Source: Thermanaeromonas sp. C210 (GTDB lineage: Bacteria; Bacillota; DSM-521; Neomoorellales; Neomoorellaceae). From it: a DNA stretch of 64,000 bases. Each line of letters opens with the position of its first letter. Position 1 is the first letter of the stretch. Under the pieces are notes generated by a model, which did not search any database, was not told where the DNA came from, and saw only the letters and a program-made list of their open reading frames with translations. Position numbers and translations under genes: made by a program. Below, in pieces: positions 31,841 through 42,146 of this stretch. The stretch covers positions 186,001 through 250,000 of the forward strand of contig NZ_BLWF01000004.1 of NCBI RefSeq assembly GCF_013167955.1. The letters are read 5' to 3'.

Positions 31841-33271
31841 TCAGTGCCCGAGAAAAGCCATGGCGGAATTAAAAGCGTAACTGGTAAGGGGTGTTGGATA
31901 GAGGCCGAAGAAAAATAGCACGGCCAGGGATAGCACGAGAGCCACCTGCATTCCCAGGGGCACCTGTATAACCGGGCTTCCGGTCGGGGGTTCACCAAAA
32001 TACATGGCTTTGACTACTTGTAGATAGTAATAGACGGAAACCATGCTCATCAAAACGGCCAGAATGGCCAGCCAGATATATCCCCGGCCGATCACGGCCA
32101 TAAACAGGTAGAATTTGCTCACAAACCCCGCCAGGGGCGGTATGCCGGCCAGGGAAAGGAGGGAAAAAAGCAGAACGGCTGCCAGCAAGGGCGAACGCCT
32201 GGCCAGACCTGCATAATCCCCGATCTCATCGCTTCCCTGGACATTGTAGAAGGCTGTAGCGGCCATGAAGGCTGCCATATTAGCAAAAACATAGAGCATG
32301 GAATGGTACAGGATAGCGCCCACCCCCAGTACGGAGAAGGCTACCACGCCCAGGAGCAAGTAGCCTGCCTGAGAAATACTGGAATAAGCCAGCAGCCTTT
32401 TGATATTCTTCTGGGGAATGGCCACCAAATTGCCCATGACCATGCTTAAGACAGACAGGGCCACGATTAATTCCGCCCAGAGGCCGTGAGTTTGGGGCAG
32501 AGCCCCAAAGAAGATGCGCAAGAAGGCCGCAAAACCTGCAGCTTTAGAGGCTACCGACAAAAAACCGGTAATGGGGGTAGGCGCTCCTTCGTATACATCG
32601 GGCGCCCACATATGAAAGGGTACCGCCGCCATCTTAAAGGCAAAGCCCGCCAGGACAAAGATGATACCCACTCCCAACAGAGGTCTTACGCCTTCCCTGG
32701 TTATGACTGAGCTTATCTCCCTTATAACCGTACTGCCCGTAGCCCCGTAAATTAGGCTGAGCCCGTAAAGGAGAATGGCCGAAGACATTGCTCCCAGGAT
32801 GATATACTTAATACCCGCTTCGGCGGATTTCATATCCCCCTTGCGATAAGCGACCAGGATGCAGAGGGAAATGGTCATCAACTCTAGTCCCAGGTACAGG
32901 GTAATCAATTCTCCGGCGGAGGCCAGAAGCATCATGCCCAGGGTAGCCAGGACCAGTAAGGCATAGAACTCCCCTTCGCCGCGCGGCAACCGGCCGATAT
33001 AGTCAAAGGAGGCAATACACGTCAGCACCGCCGCCGCAAGAAAGAGGATTTTAAAGTAGGTTCCCAGGGGATCGATAATGTATCCGTTCAAGACGACTCC
33101 CTGGGCCTCCCGCAGAGCCCAGGCCACGGCCGCAATTCCTATTAAGCCGGCTGTAGTCAGGTAAGCCAATCCCCTTTTCTCCTGCCCCGGCACCAAAAGC
33201 CCCAGCACCAGCAGCCCTAATCCCAAGGCGGCCGTCAAAAGTTCCACGCTCAAAAGCTGCCAGACACCCAC
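31841..33271 (-). CDS. nuoN: NADH-quinone oxidoreductase subunit N
   Basis: An antiporter-like proton-pumping subunit of complex I, about 476 residues with some 14 hydrophobic segments. LGLELMTISLCILVAYRKGD and KMAAVPFHMWAPDVYEGAPT are family hallmarks. Start chosen at GTG 33271, which shares one base with the nuoM stop (CTAGTG) behind GGGGGG; the longer frame to 33565 lies inside nuoM and is not translated. It is the last nuo gene. Confidence 0.93.
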   Translation of the reverse strand: MGVWQLLSVELLTAALGLGLLVLGLLVPGQEKRGLAYLTTAGLIGIAAVAWALREAQGVVLNGYIIDPLGTYFKILFLAAAVLTCIASFDYIGRLPRGEGEFYALLVLATLGMMLLASAGELITLYLGLELMTISLCILVAYRKGDMKSAEAGIKYIILGAMSSAILLYGLSLIYGATGSTVIREISSVITREGVRPLLGVGIIFVLAGFAFKMAAVPFHMWAPDVYEGAPTPITGFLSVASKAAGFAAFLRIFFGALPQTHGLWAELIVALSVLSMVMGNLVAIPQKNIKRLLAYSSISQAGYLLLGVVAFSVLGVGAILYHSMLYVFANMAAFMAATAFYNVQGSDEIGDYAGLARRSPLLAAVLLFSLLSLAGIPPLAGFVSKFYLFMAVIGRGYIWLAILAVLMSMVSVYYYLQVVKAMYFGEPPTGSPVIQVPLGMQVALVLSLAVLFFFGLYPTPLTSYAFNSAMAFLGH

Positions 33272-34800
33272 TAGAAAATCCCCCCTACGGCCTTTGCGGC
33301 CTCGATCTTGGCTACCAGCGGGGCTACCCCGGTATGAATGAGGTCCACCATAAGGGAGGGAAACAGGCCGAAAAGAACGAGCACCGAGCACAGCACCACA
33401 ATGGGGACCAGCTCCACTCCCCGGGCATCTTCCAGACAGTCCCACTCGGATTTGCGCGGTCCAAAAAAGGTTTTCTGCACGACCCGCAGGACATAAGTGG
33501 CGGTAATGACAATGCCCAGGATGGCTAAAATGGCTAGGACCCGGTAGCTTAAGAGGCCACCCCACAGCGCCTGTTCCCGGGTAAAGGCCCCTAAGAAAAT
33601 CAAGAACTCGGCCACGAAGTTATTCAGCCCGGGCAATCCCAGGGAAGCCAGGCCGCCGATCAGGAAACCGGCAGCCACCCGCGGCATCTGATGGGCCAGC
33701 CCGCCAAAGCGGGCGATCTCCCGGGTATGGGCTTTATGGTAGATATTCCCCACCAGAGCGAAGAAGAGGGCCGTCATGATGCCATGGGCGAACATCTGGG
33801 TTACGGCTCCGCTCAAGCTTAAAGTGTTAAGAGCAGCTATCCCCAATAGCACATAACCCATGTGGCTCACGCTGCTGTAGCCGATGACGAACTTTAAATC
33901 CTTCTGGACCATGGCTATCATGGCTCCATAGACCACATTCACGATGCAGAGAACGGCGATAAGGGGAGCCCAAAACTTGGCCCCTTCCGGGAAGAAGAAA
34001 ACTCCCACCCGGATTAAGCCGTAGGCCCCCAATTTCATCAACACCCCGGCGTGGAGCATACTTACGGCCGTAGGCGCTGCCACGTGGCCGTCGGGGGACC
34101 ACAGGTGCAGGGGCCAGATGGGCACCAGCACCCCGAAGCCGATGAGCATGAGGAAGAAGATAAACTTCTGGAAGCCTACATCATACCGGACGGTAGCCAG
34201 CGTCTGGATATCAAAGGTTAGGTAGCCCAACTGGTTGGAGGCGTATAGGAAAAGGGCAATAATGCCTATCAGGGCAAAGGCGCTGCCTACCAGGAGATAC
34301 AGGGTGAGCTTCATGGCCGCGTACTCTTTTCGGGTGCTTCCCCATATACCGATTAAGAGATACATGGGGATCACCGCTACTTCAAAAAAGAGATAGAAGA
34401 AAAAGAGGTCCCTGGTCATGAACACCCCGAAGACACCAGTTACCAGCATCAGGAGGAAAATGAAGAACTCCTTGATGCGGTTGGTCATATCCCAGGAGGC
34501 AAAAACGCCGGTAAATATTACTATGGCCGTAAGCAACACCATGGGCAGGCTCATTCCATCCACGCCCACAGAATAATTGATGCCGAAGGCCGGCACCCAC
34601 GTCCTATCTTCCAGAAACTGTAACCCGCCTGCCCCCTGGTCGTAGGCAATGTATGCATAAACCGACAGCGCCAGGGCGACAAAGGTAGCGACGGCGGCGG
34701 TGATCTTTATGAGCAACTGCTCCCTTTCCGGTATTAACAATATGAGGATAAGCCCTATTACCGGCGCCAGAAGAATGGAAGTCAAAAGCGGGAAACTCAT
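33271..34800 (-). CDS. nuoM: NADH-quinone oxidoreductase subunit M
   Basis: A 509-residue antiporter-like membrane subunit. The conserved loop LMLIGFGVLVPIWPLHLWSPDGHVAAPTAV and the helix IAMVQKDLKFVIGYSSVSHMGYVLLG mark NuoM, with the buried Lys and Glu used for proton pumping. The ATG overlaps the nuoL stop (ATGA). It works in the distal arm of complex I. Confidence 0.95.
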   Translation of the reverse strand: MSFPLLTSILLAPVIGLILILLIPEREQLLIKITAAVATFVALALSVYAYIAYDQGAGGLQFLEDRTWVPAFGINYSVGVDGMSLPMVLLTAIVIFTGVFASWDMTNRIKEFFIFLLMLVTGVFGVFMTRDLFFFYLFFEVAVIPMYLLIGIWGSTRKEYAAMKLTLYLLVGSAFALIGIIALFLYASNQLGYLTFDIQTLATVRYDVGFQKFIFFLMLIGFGVLVPIWPLHLWSPDGHVAAPTAVSMLHAGVLMKLGAYGLIRVGVFFFPEGAKFWAPLIAVLCIVNVVYGAMIAMVQKDLKFVIGYSSVSHMGYVLLGIAALNTLSLSGAVTQMFAHGIMTALFFALVGNIYHKAHTREIARFGGLAHQMPRVAAGFLIGGLASLGLPGLNNFVAEFLIFLGAFTREQALWGGLLSYRVLAILAILGIVITATYVLRVVQKTFFGPRKSEWDCLEDARGVELVPIVVLCSVLVLFGLFPSLMVDLIHTGVAPLVAKIEAAKAVGGIF

Positions 34801-36680
34801 CTTATCCCTCCTATCACCGGCGCTGCCGCCCAGATTACCAGGACCACTACCGCTGCAAAAATCACCAGGGCATAAACCGGCAAGCTGCCGCTCTGCAGGT
34901 AACGCAATTTACGTCCCGACCAGCGCACCAGGTCTCCCACGCCGTCAAAAATCCGGTCTACCACGTTACGGTCGTGCCAGTTAAAGGCCTCGGCCAATCC
35001 CAGTACCACCCGCCGGAAAAACCAGAGGTAAGCCTCATCCACATAGTACTTATTATATACCACCGTATAGATCCCCTTCCACCGCTGGGCCAGGGCCTCA
35101 TGAGATACGGCCTCCCGTCCGTAGATGAGCCACGCTAGATAGATCCCTAGGAGGGCCACCAGGGTAGAAGTGAACATTATCATATAGTTGGGTTCCACAT
35201 GGTGGGGTTCCCCGAAGTATACCCACGAGCTGAACCCGTCCTGAACAAAAGGAGCGCCGATAAATCCTCCCACCACGGACAGGGCGGCGAGAACGATGAG
35301 GGGAAGGGTCATGGTCCACGGTGACTCGTGGCCGTGGAGACCCGCCCGCCGGCGTCCGAAGAAGGCCACAAAGATGAGGCGGAACATATAAAAGGCCGTC
35401 AGGAAAGCCACTACCGTCCCCAGAAGGTAGAGGCCGGTATAGCCGTGGCTGTAGGCGGCCAGCAGAATTTCGTCCTTACTCCAGAAACCCGCTAAGGGTG
35501 GAATCCCTGCGAGGGCCAACGCGCCTATAATAAAGGTTCCGGCCGTGATTTTCATATCCTTTGCCAAGCCGCCCATACGGAAAATATCCTGCTCGTTTAG
35601 GGCGTGGATGACGCTGCCGGCGCCCAGAAAGAGCAGGGCCTTAAAGAAGGCATGGGTGGTCAAGTGAAACATACCGGCCGTCATGCTGCCCACACCCATG
35701 GCCATGACCATGTAGCCCAGCTGGCTGATGGTGGAGTAAGCCAGGATCCGCTTTATATCCCGCTGGACCACCCCGATGGTGGCCGCGAAGAGGGCCGTAA
35801 AGCCGCCCACGTAGGCAATGATTAGCATCACTGAGGGCAGGCCGGCAAAGAGGACGAAAGCCCGCGCAAGGAGGTAAACACCGGCCGCCACCATGGTGGC
35901 TGCGTGGATCAAGGCACTCACAGGGGTAGGGCCTTCCATGGCGTCCGGCAGCCAGACGTGCAAGGGAAACTGGGCGGACTTACCTATCGGCCCGATAAAT
36001 ACTAGGGTAGCCGCCAGGGCCAGTAACCCTAAGTTGGAGGCCTGGGGGATGCCTTCCGCCAGCTCCCGGAAATTAAAGGTGCCGAACATAAGAAAGAGGA
36101 AGAAGAATCCCAGCATAAACCCGAAATCCGCCACGCGGTTGGTTACGAAGGCCTTTAAGCTGGCCCGGGCTGCCTCAGGCTTGTGAAAGTAAAATCCTAT
36201 GAGTAAGTAGGAGCACAGGCCCACCAGTTCCCAGAAGAAAAACATCATGAAGAAGTTGTTGGCCACTACCAGTCCCAGCATGGAGGCGCTGAAAAGGGAG
36301 AGATAGCTGAAGAAAACGCTGAAGCCGGGATCCCCATGCATATATCCCACCGAATAGATCTCTACCAGCAGGGCCACCAGGGTCACCACCACCAGCATGA
36401 CGGCGGTGAGGGGATCTAGCAAAATCCCAGCCTCAATCTTAAGCAGCCATCCCCGGGGCCCGGGAATAGCCAGCCAGTTGAGGGCCCTTTCCACCGGTTG
36501 CTCCATGGTGACCCCCGCCTGGAGTACCTCCACGAGAATCCCTACGGACAACACAAAGGAAGCAGCAATGGCTGCTATTCCCACGAGGGCGCTCAGTAGC
36601 TTCAGGCGGCGGGTGAGAAAAACGATGACCGGAAAGGCCAGGGCCGGGAAAAGGGGCACTAACCAGGCGTACTCCATCAT
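34797..36680 (-). CDS. nuoL: NADH-quinone oxidoreductase subunit L
   Basis: A 627-residue antiporter-like subunit at the tip of the membrane arm. The signature GPIGKSAQFPLHVWLPDAMEGPTPVSALIHAATMVAAG and QRDIKRILAYSTISQLGYMV are clear. The long C-terminal lateral helix region is present (about 540-627). It overlaps nuoM by 4 nt and follows nuoK by 34 bp. Confidence 0.95.
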   Translation of the reverse strand: MMEYAWLVPLFPALAFPVIVFLTRRLKLLSALVGIAAIAASFVLSVGILVEVLQAGVTMEQPVERALNWLAIPGPRGWLLKIEAGILLDPLTAVMLVVVTLVALLVEIYSVGYMHGDPGFSVFFSYLSLFSASMLGLVVANNFFMMFFFWELVGLCSYLLIGFYFHKPEAARASLKAFVTNRVADFGFMLGFFFLFLMFGTFNFRELAEGIPQASNLGLLALAATLVFIGPIGKSAQFPLHVWLPDAMEGPTPVSALIHAATMVAAGVYLLARAFVLFAGLPSVMLIIAYVGGFTALFAATIGVVQRDIKRILAYSTISQLGYMVMAMGVGSMTAGMFHLTTHAFFKALLFLGAGSVIHALNEQDIFRMGGLAKDMKITAGTFIIGALALAGIPPLAGFWSKDEILLAAYSHGYTGLYLLGTVVAFLTAFYMFRLIFVAFFGRRRAGLHGHESPWTMTLPLIVLAALSVVGGFIGAPFVQDGFSSWVYFGEPHHVEPNYMIMFTSTLVALLGIYLAWLIYGREAVSHEALAQRWKGIYTVVYNKYYVDEAYLWFFRRVVLGLAEAFNWHDRNVVDRIFDGVGDLVRWSGRKLRYLQSGSLPVYALVIFAAVVVLVIWAAAPVIGGIR

Positions 36681-36714
36681 GGCTCTTCTATCACCTGCCC
36701 TTTGACGAGTTGTT

Positions 36715-37023
36715 TTACCACTTCAACCAGTCAGCTTCTTCCACATCGGTGGCCAGCCGCCGCCGGTACAGGTTGATGACAATGGCCAGCCCCACGGCCA
36801 CCTCGGCGGCCGCCACTACAATCACAAAGAGGGCAAAAACCTGGCCCGTCACCTCACCGGGGTTGAGAAACCGGTTAAAGGCCACCAAATTGATGTTCAC
36901 GGCGTTCAGCATAAGCTCAATGCCCATCAGCACGGCCACCGCATTTCTCTTGGCCAGGGCACCGAAAAGGCCCACGACGAACAAAAGGCCGGCCAGGGCT
37001 AAATAATGGCTCAGGGTAATCAT
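36715..37023 (-). CDS. nuoK: NADH-quinone oxidoreductase subunit K
   Basis: A 102-residue subunit with three membrane segments. The conserved buried Glu lies in [18 protein letters not shown] and the second in [14 protein letters not shown]. It overlaps nuoJ by 4 nt (ATGA). Length is normal. Confidence 0.95.
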   Translation of the reverse strand: MITLSHYLALAGLLFVVGLFGALAKRNAVAVLMGIELMLNAVNINLVAFNRFLNPGEVTGQVFALFVIVVAAAEVAVGLAIVINLYRRRLATDVEEADWLKW

Positions 37024-37511
37024 TTTTCCCCTTTCTCCTCTCTTGCCAGCAGGATGGCGCCGATTATGCCCACCAACAGCAGTACGGCCGCTACCTCAAA
37101 GGGGAGCACATAGGACCCCAGAAAAGCTTCGGCGATGGCTCCCACGGTATTCTCCGGCCAGGTACCGGGGTCCCCATGCCAGGGGCTACGGCCGAGGGCG
37201 AGGACCACCAAGATGAACAGAGCTAGGGAAACCACACCCGCGGCCACATGATAACTATTGAAGGGATTGCTCTGGCGTATGTGGCCCCTCCTGGTGAGCA
37301 TAACACCGAAGATAAGGAGGATGGCCACGGCGCCCGCGTACACCAGTACCTGTACCGCGGCCAGGAATTCGGCTTCCAGCAAAATATAGAGGCCGGCGAC
37401 GCCTATAAAGGTCAACACCAGATAAAGGGCGCTGTGTACGATATTGGGAAGCAACACCACGGCTACCGCCGAGCCCACCGTCAAGGCTGCCAGCAGCCAG
37501 AATACTGCCAC
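37020..37511 (-). CDS. nuoJ: NADH-quinone oxidoreductase subunit J
   Basis: A 163-residue membrane subunit with five hydrophobic segments. The stretch [30 protein letters not shown] is the family hallmark, with the pi-bulge Gly/Tyr region. It follows nuoI by about 27 bp and precedes nuoK with an overlap. Confidence 0.93.
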   Translation of the reverse strand: MAVFWLLAALTVGSAVAVVLLPNIVHSALYLVLTFIGVAGLYILLEAEFLAAVQVLVYAGAVAILLIFGVMLTRRGHIRQSNPFNSYHVAAGVVSLALFILVVLALGRSPWHGDPGTWPENTVGAIAEAFLGSYVLPFEVAAVLLLVGIIGAILLAREEKGEK

Positions 37512-37538
37512 GCTCCTCCACTCCCTCCTACCGCCTGC

Positions 37539-37952
37539 TTATTTCTCATCCACTTCCTGCTTCGAAGCCCCGCCCTTATCTTCAAATAAAACATGAATGG
37601 TATCCTCAAAGCGGTAACATGCCAGTTCGAAGTCGGTCTTAAAATGCAGGGCGTCGCTGGGGCAGCTCTCTACGCAAAGGCCGCAAAAGAGGCACTGACC
37701 CAACTTCATGGTAAATTTGCTGAGGTGACGTTTCTTATCTTCCCCCCGTCGCGTCTGGACGCTAATTACGTGGTTGGGACAGGCATTGGCACAGACCTCG
37801 CATCCCCTACATTTGTCACTTTCCAGCACGAAGGAACCGTGGGAACGCGGTGGTAAATTCGGGCGTCTCTCCGGATATTGTTCGGTAATGGCCTTGCCGA
37901 AGGCCAAATGCCAGGTGACCTGCAGACCCTTTATAAGACCTTGTCCGAACAC
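37539..37952 (-). CDS. nuoI: NADH-quinone oxidoreductase subunit I (2x[4Fe-4S])
   Basis: The ferredoxin-like subunit that links to NuoB, with two clusters: CRGCEVCANACP and CLFCGLCVESCP, about 35 residues apart. The last cluster in the chain reduces the quinone-proximal N2 centre. Start chosen at GTG 37952 (VFGQGLIKGLQVTW), since GGGGAGG lies 8 nt upstream and this gives a 2-bp gap to nuoH; the longer frame to 37979 would overlap nuoH. Confidence 0.92.
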   Translation of the reverse strand: MFGQGLIKGLQVTWHLAFGKAITEQYPERRPNLPPRSHGSFVLESDKCRGCEVCANACPNHVISVQTRRGEDKKRHLSKFTMKLGQCLFCGLCVESCPSDALHFKTDFELACYRFEDTIHVLFEDKGGASKQEVDEK

Positions 37953-37954
37953 CC

Positions 37955-38989
37955 TTACCACCTCCCCGGAGACAGCCACTGGTAAACTTTAATACCCACA
38001 CCGGTCACCAGAATATTGACCAGGGACAGGGGGAGGAGAAATTTCCAATTGAGTTTTAACAAGTGATCGATACGTATGCGGGGGAAGGTCCACCGAACCC
38101 ACATGAAAAGTAAAATCATGATATACAACTTAATAATGAACCAGAGCCACGACGGCAGCCACGGACCCTGCCATCCTCCGAGGAACAGGGTTACGGCCAG
38201 GGCCGAAACACTCACCAGATTAGCGTACTCGGACAAATAAAAGAGGGCATAACGCATGGCCGCATACTCCACATAGGGCCCGGCGATAATTTCCTGTTCC
38301 CCTTCTACTAGATCAAAGGGTCCGCGGTTAACCTCCGCGTTGGCCGCAATGAAGTAAATTAAGAAGGCCACCGGCTGCCAAAAGATAAACCACACATCCT
38401 TCTGGGCTGCCACAATATCGGAAGTCTTCAGGGAGCCGACGAGCATCACCACGCCCAGAATGGAAAAGACCAGAGGAATCTCATAGCTCACCATCTGGGC
38501 TACCGCCCGCATGGCTCCCAGGAGGGCATATTTATTGTTGGCCGCCCAACCCCCCATGAGGATGGCAATGGTGGTGGTAGAGGACACGGCCAGAAAATAA
38601 AACACCCCAATGTTCAGATCGGCAGCAATAAGTCCCCGTCCAAAGGGAATCACCGCATAGAGCAGGACGGCCGGGATAAAGATGGCTATGGGGGCCACTA
38701 TGAATACCCACTTGTCCACATGCCGGGGAATGATATCCTCTTTCCCCAGGAATTTAAGGGCATCGGCCACCGATTGCAGCAACCCACGGGGACCAACCCG
38801 ATTGGGACCGAGGCGCTGCTGCATATAAGCGCTGATCTTGCGCTCGAGATAAATAAGATAAATCACATTCAGAAAGACAAAGGCCAGGATCCCTACCAGG
38901 TAGATAATCCCCGTCAGGAGGCTGTTCAACCACGGAGGGAGACCCCACGTATTTAACCACGCTGCTACGAGATTTCCTCCTCCAGCCAT
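37955..38989 (-). CDS. nuoH: NADH-quinone oxidoreductase subunit H
   Basis: A 344-residue membrane subunit that forms part of the quinone chamber. Family motifs include [30 protein letters not shown] and [22 protein letters not shown]. It has eight or so hydrophobic segments. It follows nuoD by 36 bp. A lipophilic quinone is thus expected as acceptor. Confidence 0.95.
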   Translation of the reverse strand: MAGGGNLVAAWLNTWGLPPWLNSLLTGIIYLVGILAFVFLNVIYLIYLERKISAYMQQRLGPNRVGPRGLLQSVADALKFLGKEDIIPRHVDKWVFIVAPIAIFIPAVLLYAVIPFGRGLIAADLNIGVFYFLAVSSTTTIAILMGGWAANNKYALLGAMRAVAQMVSYEIPLVFSILGVVMLVGSLKTSDIVAAQKDVWFIFWQPVAFLIYFIAANAEVNRGPFDLVEGEQEIIAGPYVEYAAMRYALFYLSEYANLVSVSALAVTLFLGGWQGPWLPSWLWFIIKLYIMILLFMWVRWTFPRIRIDHLLKLNWKFLLPLSLVNILVTGVGIKVYQWLSPGRW

Positions 38990-39025
38990 ACCTCCACTCC
39001 CCTATAGGATAAAACTCATTTTCAC

Positions 39026-40138
39026 TTAGCGATCTACCTCGCCCAGTACGATATCGATGGAAGCAAGGGTAGCCACCGCATCCTGAACGGTGCCCCCGGC
39101 AGCCATCAACGGGAAGGCCCCCAGGTTTACAAAGGAAGGGCTGTGGATGTGCAACCTATATGGCTTGGACGACCCGTCGCTCACCACATAGAAACCCAAA
39201 ATACCCTTAGCCCCCTCGATCTGGTGGTAAACTTCGCCCTCCGGCGGCTTGATTACCCTGGGAACCTTGGCCAAAACAGGCCCTTCCGGCAAGTCTCGTA
39301 AGGCCTGGGCAATAATCCTGGCACTCTGTTCTATCTCTAACAGGCGGATTACAAACCGGTCGTAGGCATCGCCGTTGTTCAAGGTGGGAACGTCAAATTC
39401 AAAGCGGTCGTAAATCCCGTAGGGCTGGACCTTCCGCAGGTCGAAGGGCAAGCCGCAGGCCCTCAAATTGGGACCGGTAACACCGTAGGCCAGCGCCGTC
39501 TCCAAATCTATCTTTCCCACTCCCCGGCACCGCGCCTGAAAGATCTCATTCCCCGTCACCAGCCCGTTAATCTCCTCCAGACCACGGGGAAGCTCCTTCA
39601 AAAAGCTCTGTAAAGCCGGGATAAATTCCGGCGGGATGTCGGCGGCTACACCCCCGATACGCATATAGCTTAAAGTCAGGCGGGAGCCGCAGGTCATTTC
39701 GAAAAGATCAAGGATCTTCTCCCGGTCCCGGAAAGGGGGAAACCACGCCGTCCAGCCGCTCAAATCCAGGGCCATGGACGCCACCATAACGTAGTGGCTT
39801 GCTATCCGGGAGAGCTCGGCCATGATGACCCGCAGGTACTCGGCCCTCTCCGGAACCTGAATTTCCAAGAGTTTTTCCACGGCCTGCACATATCCCAGGT
39901 TATTAAGCATAGCGGCCAGATAATCGAGGCGATCCGTATAGGGAATAAACTGGGTATAGGTACGATCTTCGGCCAGCTTTTCCAGGCCGCGATGGAGATA
40001 ACCCACCACGTTCCGGACTCCTACTACCGTCTCGCCGTCTAGGGTGAGCACGGCCCGGTAAACCCCGTGGGTACTGGGGTGCTGCGGGCCCATATTGAGC
40101 GTTATTTCTTCGGTCGTAAGCTGGGCGGAAGCCTTCAC
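39026..40138 (-). CDS. nuoD: NADH-quinone oxidoreductase subunit D
   Basis: A 370-residue subunit of the quinone-binding module, related to [NiFe]-hydrogenase large subunits. It shows [25 protein letters not shown], the [12 protein letters not shown] loop and the late [16 protein letters not shown]. The hydrogenase nickel cysteines are absent, as in true NuoD. Start GTG overlaps the nuoC stop (GTGA). It is a separate gene from nuoC, unlike the fused NuoCD of enteric bacteria. Confidence 0.95.
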   Translation of the reverse strand: MKASAQLTTEEITLNMGPQHPSTHGVYRAVLTLDGETVVGVRNVVGYLHRGLEKLAEDRTYTQFIPYTDRLDYLAAMLNNLGYVQAVEKLLEIQVPERAEYLRVIMAELSRIASHYVMVASMALDLSGWTAWFPPFRDREKILDLFEMTCGSRLTLSYMRIGGVAADIPPEFIPALQSFLKELPRGLEEINGLVTGNEIFQARCRGVGKIDLETALAYGVTGPNLRACGLPFDLRKVQPYGIYDRFEFDVPTLNNGDAYDRFVIRLLEIEQSARIIAQALRDLPEGPVLAKVPRVIKPPEGEVYHQIEGAKGILGFYVVSDGSSKPYRLHIHSPSFVNLGAFPLMAAGGTVQDAVATLASIDIVLGEVDR

Positions 40139-40584
40139 TGAGTGCTCACCTCCTCCCGAGTTACCCGGAAATCTTTACGCAGGGGATGTCCCTCAAAATC
40201 GTCCGGACAGAGGATGCGCCTTAAATCGGGATGTCCGGTAAAGATAATCCCCAACAGGTCATAAGCTTCGCGCTCTTGTACGTCCGCAGCCGGCCAGACC
40301 CCAGCCAGCGATGGGACACGGGGGTTCGCCCGAGGCAGTTCTACCTTTACCCGCAGCATCTTTCCCTGGGGCACGGCCATCAAATGGTATACCAAAACTA
40401 ACCGCTCTTTAGCGGGCTCATCGACCCCCGTAAGGTCCGACAGGAAGTTGAAACCGTATTCTTTTTTCAGGGCTATCATCACTTCCATTAGCCGTTCCAC
40501 CGGTACCTTTAACACTGGCATATCGCGCCCCTGCCCCGCCTCTACGCCCGGAAAACGCCTCTCCAGATCCGTCCAGTCCCTCAT
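40135..40584 (-). CDS. nuoC: NADH-quinone oxidoreductase subunit C
   Basis: A 149-residue hydrophilic subunit (complex I 30 kDa family). The signature [36 protein letters not shown] near the C-terminus is diagnostic. It overlaps nuoB and nuoD by 4 nt on each side, so it is tightly coupled. Confidence 0.94.
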   Translation of the reverse strand: MRDWTDLERRFPGVEAGQGRDMPVLKVPVERLMEVMIALKKEYGFNFLSDLTGVDEPAKERLVLVYHLMAVPQGKMLRVKVELPRANPRVPSLAGVWPAADVQEREAYDLLGIIFTGHPDLRRILCPDDFEGHPLRKDFRVTREEVSTQ

Positions 40585-41087
40585 TTTTCCCTCACCAGCG
40601 CTACCTTGGGATTTACCACTTTATCCCTTAGTTTGAGAAGGCCGTTAATCAGGGCTTCCGGCCGCGGAGGACAACCGGGAACGTACACATCTACCGGCAC
40701 GAGGGTATCGACCCCCGGAACCACATTGTAAGAGTCCACAAAGGGACCCCCGCTGATGGAGCAGCTCCCCATAGCCACCACCCACTTGGGAGCCGGCATT
40801 TGATCGTAAAGCCGTCGCAGTAAAGGTGCCATTTTCTTGGTAACAGTGCCGGCCACGATCATCAAATCCGCCTGGCGGGGAGAGGGACGGAATACCTCGT
40901 ACCCGAAGCGGGCTATATCGTACCGCGCCCCACCGGCGGCCATCATCTCAATGGCGCAGCACGCCAACCCAAAGGTTAGAGGCCAAAAGGAGTGGGCCCG
41001 ACAATAGTTGAGCAACTTTTCCACAGAAGCCAGCAGCACATTAGGCGGCGTCTCCACCTCAGGGGGTTTTAGCCTTACTACCTCCAC
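40581..41087 (-). CDS. nuoB: NADH-quinone oxidoreductase subunit B (cluster N2)
   Basis: About 168 residues holding cluster N2, the last electron carrier before quinone. Ligand cysteines: the adjacent pair in [17 protein letters not shown], then [10 protein letters not shown] and [11 protein letters not shown]. Start chosen at GTG 41087 ([11 protein letters not shown]), behind GGAGGGAG and overlapping the nuoA end; an upstream frame to 41171 falls inside nuoA. Confidence 0.93.
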   Translation of the reverse strand: MEVVRLKPPEVETPPNVLLASVEKLLNYCRAHSFWPLTFGLACCAIEMMAAGGARYDIARFGYEVFRPSPRQADLMIVAGTVTKKMAPLLRRLYDQMPAPKWVVAMGSCSISGGPFVDSYNVVPGVDTLVPVDVYVPGCPPRPEALINGLLKLRDKVVNPKVALVREK

Positions 41088-41491
41088 TCCAGGGCTCCCT
41101 CCTTCCAGGCATACCACAGACCCAGAACTAGAATACCTATAAAAATAATCATCTCCGCGAAGGCAAACCAACCTAGAACTTTGAATTTTACGGCCCAGGG
41201 ATACAAGAATACCGTCTCCACGTCAAACAAAAGAAAAATGAGGGCGTACAGGAAGTAGCTGATCTTAAACTGGACCCATGTGGGCCCCTGGGTTTCCAGA
41301 CCGCACTCATAGGTTTCTCCTTTAGCCCCTGTGGCCGGCCTCTTGGGCCTTACCAACCAGTTGGCCGCAATGGCCCCCACGGCCACCCCTATGGCTCCCA
41401 ACAAAAATACAGCCACAATGACATATTGATATAGTATTTTTGAACACCTCCCCCAAAAAATTAGCAACCCTTCATCCGTACACCTTCCCAC
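41078..41491 (-). CDS. nuoA: NADH-quinone oxidoreductase subunit A (start codon uncertain)
   Basis: A small membrane subunit with three hydrophobic segments and the family motif [39 protein letters not shown]. It is the first nuo gene. Start is unclear. The region before [14 protein letters not shown] has no ATG/GTG/TTG at the right distance from the strong GGAGGTG site (41445-41451). An ATA (41435-41437) sits 7-9 nt past that site, exactly where NuoA normally begins. GTG 41491 would add an odd 18-residue leader running through the ribosome site. The listed coordinate uses GTG 41491; the functional start may be 41437. Confidence 0.88.
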   Translation of the reverse strand: MGRCTDEGLLIFWGRCSKILYQYVIVAVFLLGAIGVAVGAIAANWLVRPKRPATGAKGETYECGLETQGPTWVQFKISYFLYALIFLLFDVETVFLYPWAVKFKVLGWFAFAEMIIFIGILVLGLWYAWKEGALEWR

Positions 41492-41528
41492 GTTCTATTC
41501 TATTCGCCAAGGGTAACGCGATTCCTGC

Positions 41529-42134
41529 CTACCTTACCCCTTTCAGCCTAAAGCTATGGCGATGAATGGGAGTCGGTCCAAGGGCTGCCAGGGCCGCTCG
41601 ATGCTCACGGGTGGGGTAGCCTTTATGCCGGCCAAACCCGTAGCCGGGAAAAACTCTATCGTAGTCTTCCATAAGTTTATCCCGCGCCACTTTGGCTAGA
41701 ATGGCCGCGGCAGCTATGGAAGCGCTCAGGTTGTCCCCGGCGATGAGGGGGGTCTGGGGAATATTAATGCCCGGCAGATAAAAGGCGTCCACTAGGATAT
41801 GCTCCGGAGTAATGGCTAGTCCGGCCACCGCCCGCTGCATGGCCAGACGCGAGGCCACAGCAATGTTCAGGCAGTCGATTTCGAGAACCGAAGCCCAGCC
41901 AACGGCCCAGGCCAAACTCTTTTCCATAATTTGCACCGCCAGCCTCTTGCGCCGGCCGGGCGAAAGTTTCTTAGAATCGACCAGCTCAGCCAAGTAAAAA
42001 CCGGGGGGCAGAATCACAGCACCTGCCGCTACGGGCCCGGCCAGGGGACCCCGCCCCACCTCGTCCACCCCGGCTATATAACGGATACCCCGCGCAGCCA
42101 ACTGCTCCTCCAAGCGGTAAAGCTCCCGACCCAT
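41529..42134 (-). CDS. rnhB: Ribonuclease HII
   Basis: About 201 residues. It removes RNA from RNA-DNA hybrids and single ribonucleotides from DNA. The conserved YIAGVDEVGRGPLAGPV (Asp, Glu), DSKKLSPGRRKRL and the C-terminal FGRHKGYPTREH motifs are present. Start at ATG 42134 behind AGGTGG; a GTG at 42146 is an alternative. Its stop lies about 37 bp before the nuo operon, so nuo may be co-transcribed with it. Confidence 0.93.
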   Translation of the reverse strand: MGRELYRLEEQLAARGIRYIAGVDEVGRGPLAGPVAAGAVILPPGFYLAELVDSKKLSPGRRKRLAVQIMEKSLAWAVGWASVLEIDCLNIAVASRLAMQRAVAGLAITPEHILVDAFYLPGINIPQTPLIAGDNLSASIAAAAILAKVARDKLMEDYDRVFPGYGFGRHKGYPTREHRAALAALGPTPIHRHSFRLKGVR

Positions 42135-42146
42135 ACCCCCGCCCAC

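Noticed and set aside
33271-33565. N-terminal extension of NuoN into nuoM
   Set aside because: The added residues have low complexity and lie within nuoM coding sequence; a GTG with good spacing exists at the nuoM stop.
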